Shown here: one piece after another, positions 1 to 8,244 of the stretch
Layout: every line of letters starts with the position of its first letter
Numbering within the stretch: position 1 is the first letter of the stretch
Assembly (NCBI RefSeq): GCF_000719345.1
Contig: NZ_JOFX01000022.1
Span: forward strand, 44,218-108,217
Reading direction: 5' to 3'
DNA: 64,000 bases
Origin: Streptomyces sp. NRRL F-2664
GTDB lineage: Bacteria > Actinomycetota > Actinomycetes > Streptomycetales > Streptomycetaceae
Program-made: the position numbers and the translations under genes
The notes under the pieces: model-generated
Told to the model about the DNA's origin: nothing
Databases searched by the model: none
What the model saw: the letters and a program-made list of their open reading frames with translations, nothing else

Positions 1-2
1 GC

Positions 3-698
3 GGCTCCTTCCGGCTGCGCGCGCAGGTCGTCGGCGCCCGGCGCACCGCCGAGGAACTGGGGCGGGCCTTCCCGGCCGTCCCCGTCCGGACCTCCGGCCG
101 CGACCACGTCCTGGACGAGGTGCCGGACCGGCCGGCGCTCGTCGTCAGCACCCCCGGCGCCGAACCGGTGGCGGCGGGCACCGGCTACGCCGCCGCGCTG
201 CTGCTCGACGGCTGGGCCATGCTCACCCGACCCGACCTGCGGGCCGGAGAGGACGCGCTGCGCCGCTGGATCGCCGCCGCCTCCCTCGTACGGGCGGACG
301 GCCAGGTCGTGGTCGTCGCCGAGCCGACGCTGCGCCCCGTCCAGGCGCTCGTCCGCTGGGACCCGGTGGGCCACGCCGTGCGGGAGCTCGCGGAGCGCGC
401 CCAGCTGGGTTTCCCGCCCGTCTCCCGGATGGCCGCCGTCGCCGGGCGGGGCGAAGCCGTGGAGGCCTTCCTGGCCGGCGCCGGACTGCCGCCCGACGCC
501 GAGGTCCTGGGCCCGGTGCCGCTGCCCGGGCGGCGCGGGGAGCCCTCCCCCGGGGAGCGGGCCCTGGTCCGGGTCCCGCCCGGCAGCGGGGCCGCTCTCG
601 CGGCCGCCCTGAAGTCGGCGCAGGCGGCGCGCCTGGCCCGCGGCGTGCCGGCGGCGGACGCGGTGCGGGTCAGGATCGATCCGCCCGACATCGGCTGA
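3..698 (+). CDS. priA: Primosomal protein N' (PriA), C-terminal part, cut by window edge
   Basis: The reading frame is open from base 3, so the 5' end lies outside the window. About 231 residues remain. They match the C-terminal third of actinobacterial PriA-like proteins, including the stretch around 'AERAQLGFPPVSRMAAV' and the 'VLGPVPLP' segment. PriA reloads the replicative helicase at stalled forks. In actinobacteria the protein is usually a probable PriA that has lost helicase residues; the part that would show this is not visible here. The position upstream of fmt and rsmB is the usual Streptomyces order and supports the call. The gene ends 112 bases before a hairpin that could stop its transcript. 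Confidence 0.9.
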   Translation, partial: GSFRLRAQVVGARRTAEELGRAFPAVPVRTSGRDHVLDEVPDRPALVVSTPGAEPVAAGTGYAAALLLDGWAMLTRPDLRAGEDALRRWIAAASLVRADGQVVVVAEPTLRPVQALVRWDPVGHAVRELAERAQLGFPPVSRMAAVAGRGEAVEAFLAGAGLPPDAEVLGPVPLPGRRGEPSPGERALVRVPPGSGAALAAALKSAQAARLARGVPAADAVRVRIDPPDIG

Positions 699-808
699 CC
701 TCGCCGGCCTCCGCCGGCACCGCTGGCGGCGCCCGACCCGGCTGACGTCGCCCGAGGTCCTGGCACCGCTGACGTCTGCCCGTCCCGTACGCGCGCGGAA
801 CGCCGAAA

Positions 809-844
809 CCCCGGCGGAGAACCGTACGGTCCTCCCCGCCGGGG
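809..844. terminator. Hairpin between convergent priA and HTH gene
   Basis: Nine-base arms CCCCGGCGG (809-817) and CCGCCGGGG (836-844) pair perfectly. The loop contains the palindrome ACCGTACGGT (821-830). The hairpin lies between genes that converge from both sides, so it is probably a bidirectional terminator. There is no U-tract, which is normal in Streptomyces. Confidence 0.55.
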
Positions 845-911
845 CGGTGGCGTGCGAGGCGGCGGCCCTGGGCCGGCCGTCGGGGGTCGGCGTCCCGGCG
901 GCGGGACGGGA

Positions 912-1463
912 TCAGCCGTTGCGCGGACCGGGGAAGGCGGGCGAGCGCGGGATCTCCCCGAGGGCGCGTCCGGGAGCACTGCCGGTGGCGGCCGCCTGGG
1001 CCTCCTCGCGCACGGGCTGCGGCGGCACCGAACGGGCGGCCGGGACGGTGGGCAGCGGCCCCATGGTCCGGGTCGTCGTCCCCTCGGCCAGCGCTTCCGA
1101 GGACTCCGCGGACTGCGCCCGCCGGGCACCGTAGCGGCGGTGCACGGCCTGCTTGGTGACACCGAGGGCCGAGCCGACCGCGTCCCACGAGAAACCGAGC
1201 GAGCGGTCGAAGTCCACGGCGGCCGTGACCAGCGTCTCGACGCTGTCCCGCAGCTCCTGGGCGAGGCGGACGGTGGGTGCGGGAGCCCGGCCGTAGACGA
1301 CGAAGCCGGTGGAGGGGCCCGAGCGCCGCGGGCGGTACACGTTGCCGAGCTGGGCGGTGAGCGTACGCAGGGCATCCACCTGCCGGCGAACCCGCTCGAT
1401 GTCCCGTACCAGGAGGTGCAGGCTGGCCCGGGCTTGGGCGTCGTGGGTGGCGTGGTCGGCCAT
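912..1463 (-). CDS. Small helix-turn-helix protein of unknown role
   Basis: A 183-residue soluble protein. Residues ~20-60 are helical and charged. Residues ~92-112 contain a convincing HTH-like segment ('[20 protein letters not shown]'), as in proteins that sense or bind DNA. The last ~65 residues are Ala/Pro-rich and look disordered. It is divergent from fmt with 251 bases between them. A similar gene next to fmt is common in Streptomyces but has no known function that I can state. I infer DNA binding only from the HTH. The start at 1463 follows a purine-rich stretch (GAGAGGCTTC on this strand). Confidence 0.75.
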   Translation of the reverse strand: MADHATHDAQARASLHLLVRDIERVRRQVDALRTLTAQLGNVYRPRRSGPSTGFVVYGRAPAPTVRLAQELRDSVETLVTAAVDFDRSLGFSWDAVGSALGVTKQAVHRRYGARRAQSAESSEALAEGTTTRTMGPLPTVPAARSVPPQPVREEAQAAATGSAPGRALGEIPRSPAFPGPRNG

Positions 1464-1645
1464 GAAGAAGCCTCTCGAACCGGTGCTGAAGGGCGGATCG
1501 GGCCGCAGACATCGTTCGCACGCGGCCCGTTTCGGTCAATCTCTCTTGACCAACGCGCCACCCGTCGCCCAGGTCACGCTGTGGGGGCGCGTCGGCATAT
1601 GCGAGTGGCGCGCGGGTCTGCGCACGCCCCCTCCGAGCCACAGGT

Positions 1646-1673
1646 GGGGCGTCCGGCTGACGCCCCATAGACT
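1646..1673 (+). promoter_or_regulatory. Inverted repeat abutting a possible fmt promoter
   Basis: GGGGCGTC (1646-1653) and GACGCCCC (1659-1666) form a perfect eight-base inverted repeat with a five-base loop. TAGACT (1668-1673) follows at once and fits an actinomycete -10 box, 42 bases before the fmt start. The repeat would occupy the -35 to -10 interval, so it could be an operator. It could also be chance in GC-rich DNA. Confidence 0.3.
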
Positions 1674-1714
1674 GGTGCGCTGCTGACAGCCGACATAGCG
1701 AGGTAGGACCCCCA

Positions 1715-2659
1715 GTGAAGCTCGTCTTCGCAGGCACCCCCGAGGTCGCCGTACCCGCCCTGGACGCCCTGATCGCCTCCGGGCGGCACGAGGTCGCGGC
1801 CGTCGTCACCCGGCCCGACGCACCGGCCGGCCGCGGCAGGCGCCTCGTCGCCAGCCCGGTCGCCGAACGCGCCGAGGAGGCCGGCATCGAGGTCCTCAAG
1901 CCCGCCCGGCCGCGCGACCCGGACTTCCAGGCCCGGCTGCGCGAGATCGACCCCGACTGCTGTCCGGTCGTCGCCTACGGCGCCATCCTGCCCAAGAGCG
2001 CGCTCGACATCCCGCGCCACGGATGGGTCAACCTGCACTTCTCGCTGCTGCCGGCCTGGCGCGGCGCCGCGCCCGTGCAGCACTCGATCATGGCGGGCGA
2101 CCAGCTCACCGGCGCCTCCACCTTCCAGATCGAGGAGGGCCTGGACTCGGGCCCGGTCTACGGCGTCCTCACCGAGGAGATCCGGCCGACCGACAACAGC
2201 GGCGACCTGCTCACCCGCCTCGCCTTCGCCGGCGCCGGACTGCTCGCCGCCACGATGGACGGCATCGAGGACGGCACCCTGCGCGCCGTCGCCCAGCCCC
2301 TCGACGGGATCTCCCTCGCCCCCAAGATCACGGTGGAGGACGCCCGGATCGACTGGACGGCGCCCGCGATGCGCGCCGACCGCGTCGTGCGCGGCTGCAC
2401 GCCGGCGCCGGGCGCGTGGACCGTCTTCCGGGGGGAGCGGCTCAAGCTGATCTCGCTGGGCATGGTCGCCGACCGTACGGACCTGGCACCGGGCGCGCTC
2501 TCCGCAACCAAGAACAACGTCCACGTCGGCACCGGTTCGCACGCCGTCGAGCTGCTCTGGGTCCAGCCGCAAGGCAAGAAGCCGATGCACGCCGCGGACT
2601 GGGCGCGCGGGGTGCGGATCGCTCCCGGCGAGCGGCTGGGCGGGGCCGACGTAGGCTGA
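1715..2659 (+). CDS. fmt: Methionyl-tRNA formyltransferase
   Basis: This enzyme transfers the formyl group from 10-formyl-THF to Met-tRNA(fMet), making the initiator for translation. The 314 residues match the family's usual length. Catalytic Asn106 and His108 ('NLHFSLLP') and Asp144 ('GLDSGP') are all in place, followed by the C-terminal tRNA-binding domain with '[11 protein letters not shown]'. The GTG start at 1715 has AGGTAGGA (1701-1708) upstream as ribosome-binding site. rsmB follows 115 bases later, as in other streptomycetes. The gap between them is filled by tandem repeats. Confidence 0.97.
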   Translation: MKLVFAGTPEVAVPALDALIASGRHEVAAVVTRPDAPAGRGRRLVASPVAERAEEAGIEVLKPARPRDPDFQARLREIDPDCCPVVAYGAILPKSALDIPRHGWVNLHFSLLPAWRGAAPVQHSIMAGDQLTGASTFQIEEGLDSGPVYGVLTEEIRPTDNSGDLLTRLAFAGAGLLAATMDGIEDGTLRAVAQPLDGISLAPKITVEDARIDWTAPAMRADRVVRGCTPAPGAWTVFRGERLKLISLGMVADRTDLAPGALSATKNNVHVGTGSHAVELLWVQPQGKKPMHAADWARGVRIAPGERLGGADVG

Positions 2660-2673
2660 ACAGCGCAACACCG

Positions 2674-2751
2674 CGCAGCACCCCCAGAACCGCAGCACCC
2701 CCAGAACCGCAGCACCCCCAGAACCGCAGCACCCGCAGCACTCGCAGCACT
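2674..2751 (+). repeat. Tandem repeat between fmt and rsmB
   Basis: Three perfect copies of the 17-base unit CGCAGCACCCCCAGAAC (2674-2690, 2691-2707, 2708-2724) are followed by three copies of the 9-base unit CGCAGCAC(C/T) (2725-2733, 2734-2742, 2743-2751). The 9-mer is the start of the 17-mer, so the array probably grew by slippage. It fills most of the gap and ends 23 bases before the rsmB start. It would be transcribed in the fmt-rsmB message. Confidence 0.95.
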
Positions 2752-2774
2752 CGTACACCCGGAGCACCTTTCAC

Positions 2775-4250
2775 GTGAGCGAACAGCCCCGCCAGCCCCG
2801 TCGCAGGCCAGCCCCCGCAGGGGCGGGCGGCAAGCAGGCCAAGCCGTACCGCCGGCCCCAGAAGGACCCCGTCCGGATGCTGGCCTTCGAGGTGCTGCGG
2901 GCGGTGGACGAACGCGACGCCTACGCCAACCTCGTCCTGCCGCCCCTGCTGAGGAAGGCCCGCCAGGACGAGAAGTTCCAGGCGCGCGACGCGGCGCTGG
3001 CCACCGAGCTGGTCTACGGCACGCTGCGCCGCCAGGGCACCTACGACGCCGTCATCAGGGCCTGCATCGACCGCCCGCTGCGCGAGGTCGACCCGCCGGT
3101 GCTCGACGTCCTCTCGCTCGGTGCCCACCAGCTGCTGGGCACCCGGATCCCGACCCACGCCGCCGTCTCGGCGAGCGTGGAACTGGCCCGGGTGGTGCTC
3201 GGGGACGGGCGCGCCAAATTCGTCAACGCCGTTCTGCGCAAGATCTCCGCGCACGACCTGGACGGCTGGCTGGAGCGGGTCGCGCCGCCGTACGAGGAGG
3301 ACGCCGAGGAGCACCTCGCCGTCTACCACTCGCACCCCAGGTGGGTCGTCAGTGCCCTCTGGGACGCGCTGGGCGGCGGGCGCGCCGGCATCGAGGACCT
3401 GCTTGAGGCCGACAACGAGCGGCCCGAGGTGACGCTGGTCGCCCGGCCCGGCCGGGCCACGCCGCAGGAGCTGCTGGAGGCGGTCGGCGAGGAGTCGGCG
3501 CTCCCGGGGCGCTGGTCCCCGTACGCCGTCCGGATGGCCGAGGGCGGTGAGCCGGGTGCCCTGGAGGCGGTGCGCGAGGGCCGGGCCGGTGTGCAGGACG
3601 AGGGCAGCCAGCTGGTGGCGATGGCCCTGGCGGCCGTACCGGTCGAGGGCCGCGACGAGCGCTGGCTCGACGGCTGCGCGGGCCCGGGCGGCAAGGCGGC
3701 GCTGCTCGCCGCGCTCGCGGCCGAGCGCGGGGCCTTCCTGCTGGCCTCGGAGAAGCAGCCGCACCGGGCACGGCTGGTGGAGCGGGCCCTGGCGGGCAAC
3801 CCGGGTCCCTACCAGGTCATCGCGGCGGACGGTACCCGTCCGGCGTGGCTGCCGGGCTCCTTCGACCGTGTCCTGATGGACGTGCCGTGCTCGGGCCTGG
3901 GCGTGCTGCGCCGCCGCCCGGAGGCTCGCTGGCGCCGCCGCCCGGAGGACCTGGAGGGCTTCGCACCGCTCCAGCGCGGGCTGCTGCGGCAGGCCCTCTC
4001 GGCGGTGCGCGTCGGCGGCATCGTGGGCTACGCGACGTGCTCGCCGCACCTGGCGGAGACCCGGGTCGTGGTGGACGACGTCCTCAAGGGCCGCGGTGCG
4101 GGCGCCTCCCCGGTGTCCGCCGAACTCGTCGACGCCCGACCGTTCATGGCGGGCGTCCCCGCCCTGGGCGACGGCCCGGACGTCCAGCTCTGGCCGCACC
4201 TCCACGGCACGGACGCGATGTACCTGGCCCTCCTGCGCCGCACGGCGTAG
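2775..4250 (+). CDS. rsmB: 16S rRNA (cytosine-967-C5)-methyltransferase
   Basis: This SAM-dependent enzyme makes m5C967 in 16S rRNA. The protein has 491 residues, slightly longer than most because of a basic, Pro/Ala-rich N-terminal ~35 residues. A NusB-like RNA-binding domain covers ~35-170. The SAM loop 'GCAGPGGKAALL' lies near 299-310. Both family cysteines are present: Cys372 in 'DVPCSGLG' and Cys422 in 'ATCSPH', the latter equivalent to the catalytic nucleophile. The GTG start at 2775 sits just after the tandem repeat and lacks a strong Shine-Dalgarno, which suggests coupling to fmt. A hairpin follows the stop at 16 bases. Confidence 0.95.
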   Translation: MSEQPRQPRRRPAPAGAGGKQAKPYRRPQKDPVRMLAFEVLRAVDERDAYANLVLPPLLRKARQDEKFQARDAALATELVYGTLRRQGTYDAVIRACIDRPLREVDPPVLDVLSLGAHQLLGTRIPTHAAVSASVELARVVLGDGRAKFVNAVLRKISAHDLDGWLERVAPPYEEDAEEHLAVYHSHPRWVVSALWDALGGGRAGIEDLLEADNERPEVTLVARPGRATPQELLEAVGEESALPGRWSPYAVRMAEGGEPGALEAVREGRAGVQDEGSQLVAMALAAVPVEGRDERWLDGCAGPGGKAALLAALAAERGAFLLASEKQPHRARLVERALAGNPGPYQVIAADGTRPAWLPGSFDRVLMDVPCSGLGVLRRRPEARWRRRPEDLEGFAPLQRGLLRQALSAVRVGGIVGYATCSPHLAETRVVVDDVLKGRGAGASPVSAELVDARPFMAGVPALGDGPDVQLWPHLHGTDAMYLALLRRTA

Positions 4251-4265
4251 CCGCGGTCGTGCGCC

Positions 4266-4302
4266 ACGGCCCCCCGCGATGATGTCTGTCGCGAGGGGCC
4301 GT
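4266..4302 (+). terminator. Terminator of the fmt-rsmB unit
   Basis: The arms 4266-4279 and 4289-4302 pair at 13 of 14 positions (ACGGCCCC with GGGGCCGT, then GCGA with TCGC) around a nine-base loop. The hairpin begins 15 bases after the rsmB stop. Confidence 0.7.
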
Positions 4303-4682
4303 CGCGTATCTGCGGGCTTCCGCGGCCCTCAGTGGGCGTCTGCGGACGGACGCCATGTGTTCGCCTCGTGTCACGACTGCGCCAGGACCGGTGCATGGCG
4401 GAAGACGCCACCGACCCCGACGACTACGCCCGGGCTGGGACGTCGAGGTCCAGCTCCTGCCGGCCGATGCCTGCACGGTGCGGTCGTGAGATGGCGAGAG
4501 GCTGTCCCGCGCCTTGTCACAACTCCGTGACAGAGACGGCCGACCAGGCGGAATGACCCTCATTCACTTTGCAGTCAGCAATGCCAAGTTGATAGAAATG
4601 GATCACCTGTGCGGGTGGGCGGCGGCGCCGTCGCCGGTGATCGGGGCACTGGAGAGAAGCGTTGTGAAGAACGGGGGACAAC
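4303..4682 (+). other. Gene-free stretch with probable promoter of the toxin cassette
   Basis: I see no convincing gene. One frame (4433-4489) reads 'GWDVEVQLLPADACTVRS' then stops, which looks like the tail of a decayed protein. From 4559 to 4606 the DNA is clearly AT-richer than its surroundings. TTGCAG (4569-4574) and TAGAAA (4593-4598), 18 bases apart, could be a promoter for the cassette that begins at 4683. Confidence 0.4.
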
Positions 4683-5066
4683 GTGTCTGCATGGGACATC
4701 AAGCCGGGCGGCGTCCGAGGCGTCCTGAACAAGACCGCCGAAGCGGGCAGTAAGTTCGAGGAGGAGTTCACCTCGTACAGCGACGGCTTGGTCGGCGCCG
4801 CGACATCGGCCGGCACGATGGTGCTGGGCGGGACCGAGCTGCCCAAGGAAGGCGCGTTCGGCCCCGTGGCCCAGGCGTTGCTCGAGTTTCAGCAGCGAAC
4901 GGAAAGCGACCTGAAGTTCCTTCCCGTTCGGACGGGAAAGTCCATCACGGGTGCGCGCCTGGCCACTGAGGAGTACGTCAAGGGCGACCTGCAGATGGCG
5001 AAGAACAAGCAGGAGGAGTACTCCAAAGCTCCGACCGCGGAAGAGCTGAAGGGGCCCAAGAAGTGA
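4683..5066 (+). CDS. DUF6507-like small protein preceding a polymorphic toxin
   Basis: A 127-residue soluble protein that starts 'MSAWDIKPGGVRGVL' and contains a helical core with no signal peptide. It resembles the DUF6507 group seen in Streptomyces ahead of large toxin-like proteins, and its fold looks like a WXG100-type helical pair with an acidic/basic tail. I infer a partner or chaperone that helps export the downstream effector through a type VII (ESX-like) system, but no secretion genes lie in this window. The GTG start follows ACGGGGGAC. The stop overlaps the next start by four bases (GTGA), so the two genes are translationally coupled. Confidence 0.75.
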   Translation: MSAWDIKPGGVRGVLNKTAEAGSKFEEEFTSYSDGLVGAATSAGTMVLGGTELPKEGAFGPVAQALLEFQQRTESDLKFLPVRTGKSITGARLATEEYVKGDLQMAKNKQEEYSKAPTAEELKGPKK

Positions 5067-7306
5067 TCGACGTCGGGAAGATACCCACCTTCACCGGCAA
5101 TCTGGAGACCCTGGAGACGCACGCGGCCGCGCTGAAGACGACCGCCTCCAGCATCCGCGGCACCGGCAGGGACGTGCACACCGCCTTCCAGGCGCTGGAC
5201 GCGGTCTACGACGCCCCGGAGCAGGAGGAACTGCTCGACTCGACCATTCCCGTGCGGGACAGGGCGGACGCGTTCGCCACGAAGCTGGAGTCCGTCAGCG
5301 GGGCGCTGACGACGTTCGCGTCGAGCGCCCGTCCGCTGGTGGACAGGATGAAGCAACTCCGCACCGATGCGGAGAAGTTCGTCGCAGACAACAAGGACGA
5401 CGAGGACTGGCAGCAGGACCAGGGCAAGATCGACGAGAACGCGCGCCTCGTCCGCGAGGTCGGCGTGACGTGGGTGGCCTTCCAAGGTGTCGAGCGCGAC
5501 GCTGCCAACAAGATCACCACGCTGGTGGGCGGCACGCACTTCGTCGTAGACGACGGTTCGCACAAGGCCGGCATGTACGGCTTCAAGGAGAGCGACGTCA
5601 AGGACGCCAAGGAGACGCCTTGGGGGACGGCCGACGAGCGCGAGTACACCGGCCTGCGAGCCGCGTGGGAGTGGACGAAGGACAACGTCGGCAGCGGCCT
5701 GAAGGGCTTCTTCGTCGACGGAGTCTGGGGCACCCTCAAGGGCCTCGGCAACATGGTCAACGTGTTCGACATGGACACCTTCAAGAAGACCTGGTCGGGG
5801 ATCGGTGACGTCTTCGCCGGTGTCAGCGGCTACATCATCACGCCCTACGACTGGGCGATGGACAAGATGTTCGGCCCGGTCGACCACAGCGACCGGGAGA
5901 AGAGCAAGGCCGCGCTGCGCAACTTCGGCAAGTCGCTGGTCGCGTGGGACGAGTGGGGCAAGGACCCGGCGCGCGCCGGCGGCACGGTCGTGTTCAACGT
6001 CCTCACCATCGGTGCGGGTTCGTTCCTCAAGCTCGGCAAGGCCGGAAAGATGGGCGTGGGCGCGGAGATCGCGACAGCGGTGGGCAAGGCGGGCGTGCTG
6101 GTCGACCCGATGAGCTACCTGGGCAAGGCCGCGAACGTCACCAAGATCAAGGTCGGCGACTTCATGGAGGGCCTGAAGGCCAGCCGCGCGGGCGTGGACG
6201 ACATGGCCCGCGGCATGCCCGGCGGAACCTCACCCCACCCGACCGACACCGCCGCACCCCCCGTCGGCGCGGGCGACGGTACGCCGCCCGGTTACGAGTA
6301 CGCCGACCCGCAGGGCAACAAGCGCGTCATCGGCCGCGACGGCATCATCCGCGACGAGCACGGCAACGTCGTCCGGGACACCGAGCCCGTCAGGGAGCCG
6401 CACAAGGACGACCTGCCCAACACCCACGAGCCCACCCCGGTCAAGGAGCGCGTCCTCGAAGGCGCGGGCGGCCCCAGCCGCGTGGAGAACTCCACGGGCC
6501 ACCCGACAAACCCCGCTCACTCCAGCGGTGGATCGCACGCCCCGGGCGGGCATGCCGGGGCAGGGCCGACGGCTCATGTTCCGGCGCACGACCATGGGCA
6601 CACCTCCTCCGGCGCCGGGCACGGCACACCGCACACGGGGGCCGGCGGCGGCTCCTCCGGCAGTAGCGGCCACGGCACCGGCCAGCATGACCCCGCGGGT
6701 CACGGTTCCGGTTCCGGTCACGCCGGCGATCCCCATGACCCTGCGGGTCATGGCGACTCGGCCCACGACCCCGCCGACCCCGGCACGGGCGCGGATTCGG
6801 GGTCGGGGCACACCGGGGACACCGCCACTCCCCAACAGGATCCCCCGACGGTGGAGGAGCTCCCTCCCTTGCCGAAGGGCGGTCGTATCCCCGAGCACAC
6901 CTTCGAGCACGTTATCCGGGGGGAGCTCAAGTACGATCGCAATGGCAACCCCAAGGTGTCCGGTTACCACTTCCGACCCGATGGCCGAGATCTCAACCCC
7001 TACATGGTGAAGGTCCCGAGGATCATCGAGATCGATCACAGGACGGGATTGACCACCGGCAATGTGTGGATGCGTGATCCGCGCACCGGGGAGATGGTGA
7101 TGAAGCGGGCCAAGACCACCTTCTTCCCGCCGGGTTGGTCGGAAAAGCAGGTCAGGCGCGCCATGGAAAAGTCCTTCGAGAACGGCCGGGTCGTCGACGC
7201 CGCCACGAACAAATGGCGTGGGGACTGGAAGGGAATCACGTTCGAAGGATATTTCGACCCGATCACCGGCGACGCGAAGACCATTTACCCGCTCATGCCG
7301 AAGTGA
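5063..7306 (+). CDS. Polymorphic toxin with C-terminal EndoU-type nuclease
   Basis: A 747-residue protein in three parts. Residues 1-~110 form a helical region like WXG100/LXG-type export domains. Residues ~190-390 carry amphipathic and hydrophobic segments. Residues ~470-600 are a Gly/His/Pro/Asp-rich linker; in it a 20-base near-repeat (6686-6705, 6734-6753), each copy itself an inverted repeat, encodes 'HDPAGHG' twice. Residues ~606-747 match bacterial EndoU RNases: His616 ('EHVIRGE'), His636 ('GYHFRP'), Lys681/684 with 'TTFFPPGWS', and Tyr742 near the end. EndoU toxins cut RNA in competing cells. The coupled upstream gene and the small downstream gene fit a partner-toxin-immunity arrangement. 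Export by a type VII system is inferred. Confidence 0.85.
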   Translation: MIDVGKIPTFTGNLETLETHAAALKTTASSIRGTGRDVHTAFQALDAVYDAPEQEELLDSTIPVRDRADAFATKLESVSGALTTFASSARPLVDRMKQLRTDAEKFVADNKDDEDWQQDQGKIDENARLVREVGVTWVAFQGVERDAANKITTLVGGTHFVVDDGSHKAGMYGFKESDVKDAKETPWGTADEREYTGLRAAWEWTKDNVGSGLKGFFVDGVWGTLKGLGNMVNVFDMDTFKKTWSGIGDVFAGVSGYIITPYDWAMDKMFGPVDHSDREKSKAALRNFGKSLVAWDEWGKDPARAGGTVVFNVLTIGAGSFLKLGKAGKMGVGAEIATAVGKAGVLVDPMSYLGKAANVTKIKVGDFMEGLKASRAGVDDMARGMPGGTSPHPTDTAAPPVGAGDGTPPGYEYADPQGNKRVIGRDGIIRDEHGNVVRDTEPVREPHKDDLPNTHEPTPVKERVLEGAGGPSRVENSTGHPTNPAHSSGGSHAPGGHAGAGPTAHVPAHDHGHTSSGAGHGTPHTGAGGGSSGSSGHGTGQHDPAGHGSGSGHAGDPHDPAGHGDSAHDPADPGTGADSGSGHTGDTATPQQDPPTVEELPPLPKGGRIPEHTFEHVIRGELKYDRNGNPKVSGYHFRPDGRDLNPYMVKVPRIIEIDHRTGLTTGNVWMRDPRTGEMVMKRAKTTFFPPGWSEKQVRRAMEKSFENGRVVDAATNKWRGDWKGITFEGYFDPITGDAKTIYPLMPK

Positions 7307-7326
7307 GCGCAAAGGAGAACAGAGCA

Positions 7327-7746
7327 GTGATCCGCACCAAGTACTACGTCGAGGACGCCTTCGGGGCGCCTTCCTACTCGGGCCCGGCCGAGCTGAACAT
7401 CCTGGGGCAGTGGGTCACGGCCGACATCCAGCTCTCGCCGCTGTCCGTCCTGGAGGCTATCGACCTGGTTGCCGAGGCGAAGGCACAGCAGGGATTCACC
7501 CCGGAGGACCTGGACGGCAACGCGCACACGGTCACCATCGGCCCTCGGGGCGTGCGGGTGGAGAACTATTTCGTCGAACACGTTCAGGGCGAATACACGC
7601 TCGACGATGCGTTCCGCGTACTGGTCGACTTCTGGGACTACTGTTGCCTGGCAAATCCGCAGAAGGCCGACTCGCGCCGCCGCGAGTATGCCGAGGAGCA
7701 CGGTCGCGATCCGCTGGCCGGAATCCGCGAATACCTCGGGGCATGA
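7327..7746 (+). CDS. Probable immunity protein to the EndoU toxin
   Basis: A 139-residue soluble, acidic protein with no motif I recognise. The GTG start at 7327 is chosen because AAGGAG (7312-7317) lies at the right distance and the toxin stop is 20 bases upstream; an earlier in-frame start would lie inside the toxin. Polymorphic toxin loci place the cognate immunity gene directly after the toxin, and size, acidity and spacing all fit. The role is therefore inferred from position, not from sequence. It shares codon use with the toxin (several less GC-rich codons), suggesting joint transfer. Confidence 0.65.
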   Translation: MIRTKYYVEDAFGAPSYSGPAELNILGQWVTADIQLSPLSVLEAIDLVAEAKAQQGFTPEDLDGNAHTVTIGPRGVRVENYFVEHVQGEYTLDDAFRVLVDFWDYCCLANPQKADSRRREYAEEHGRDPLAGIREYLGA

Positions 7747-7812
7747 CGGTTCAGTGCTGACGGCAGCCCTGTTCGCGACCGGGACAGCCGGCCCGGAGGC
7801 ACCGCCGGGGGG

Positions 7813-8066
7813 TTGCCGTGCGGTGGTACGGCCCGGGCCATCGTCCGCGAGGGCGATGCGCTGAGGGTCCGGGCGGACTGGCACAGCACGCTCGGAGGCC
7901 ATGAGTCGCTGCTGGCCGAGCGCGGTGGTGTCGTCGTCCCTGTGCGGGACTTCATCGGTGAGTGGGCGAAGGTTCTGCGGCGGATCGTCACCGACATCGG
8001 CGCGGAACGCGTGGAGTTGGAGGAGGACGACCCCTCCGCCGGGCCAAGGCGCTCCTCGCCTCGTGA
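7813..8066 (+). pseudogene. Frameshifted remnant, perhaps a second immunity-like gene
   Basis: From about 7855 to 8029 one frame reads like real protein ('LRVRADWHSTLGGHESLL', 'VPVRDFIGEWAKVLRR', then an acidic 'VELEEDD'). It then degenerates into Arg/Ser/Pro-rich nonsense. One base shift at ~8030 (a run of C) restores 'LRRAKALLAS' and a stop at 8064-8066, a natural-looking C-terminus. No good start with a ribosome-binding site is visible. I read this as a small gene broken by a frameshift. The rest of 7747-8244 holds nothing else I can support. Confidence 0.45.
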
Positions 8067-8244
8067 GCCGTTTGCACGCCGATCCGCCATCTCCCGATCG
8101 GCTGCGCGTCCGTCATCCCCAGGTCCGGATCGGCCCGATGCGGCGTTCGGCCGGAGGGCGACGAATCAACGAGATCAGAGGTCGGACCGCGCCGGACTGT
8201 CGGCAACTGCTCGGCACGATTGACATGACGACAAGGAACACGGC

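Noticed and set aside
4396..4556. Small open frame MAEDATDPDDYARAG and a neighbouring fragment ending ACTVRS
   Set aside because: Too short, no ribosome-binding site and no known family; at best a decayed gene end, described with the intergenic stretch.
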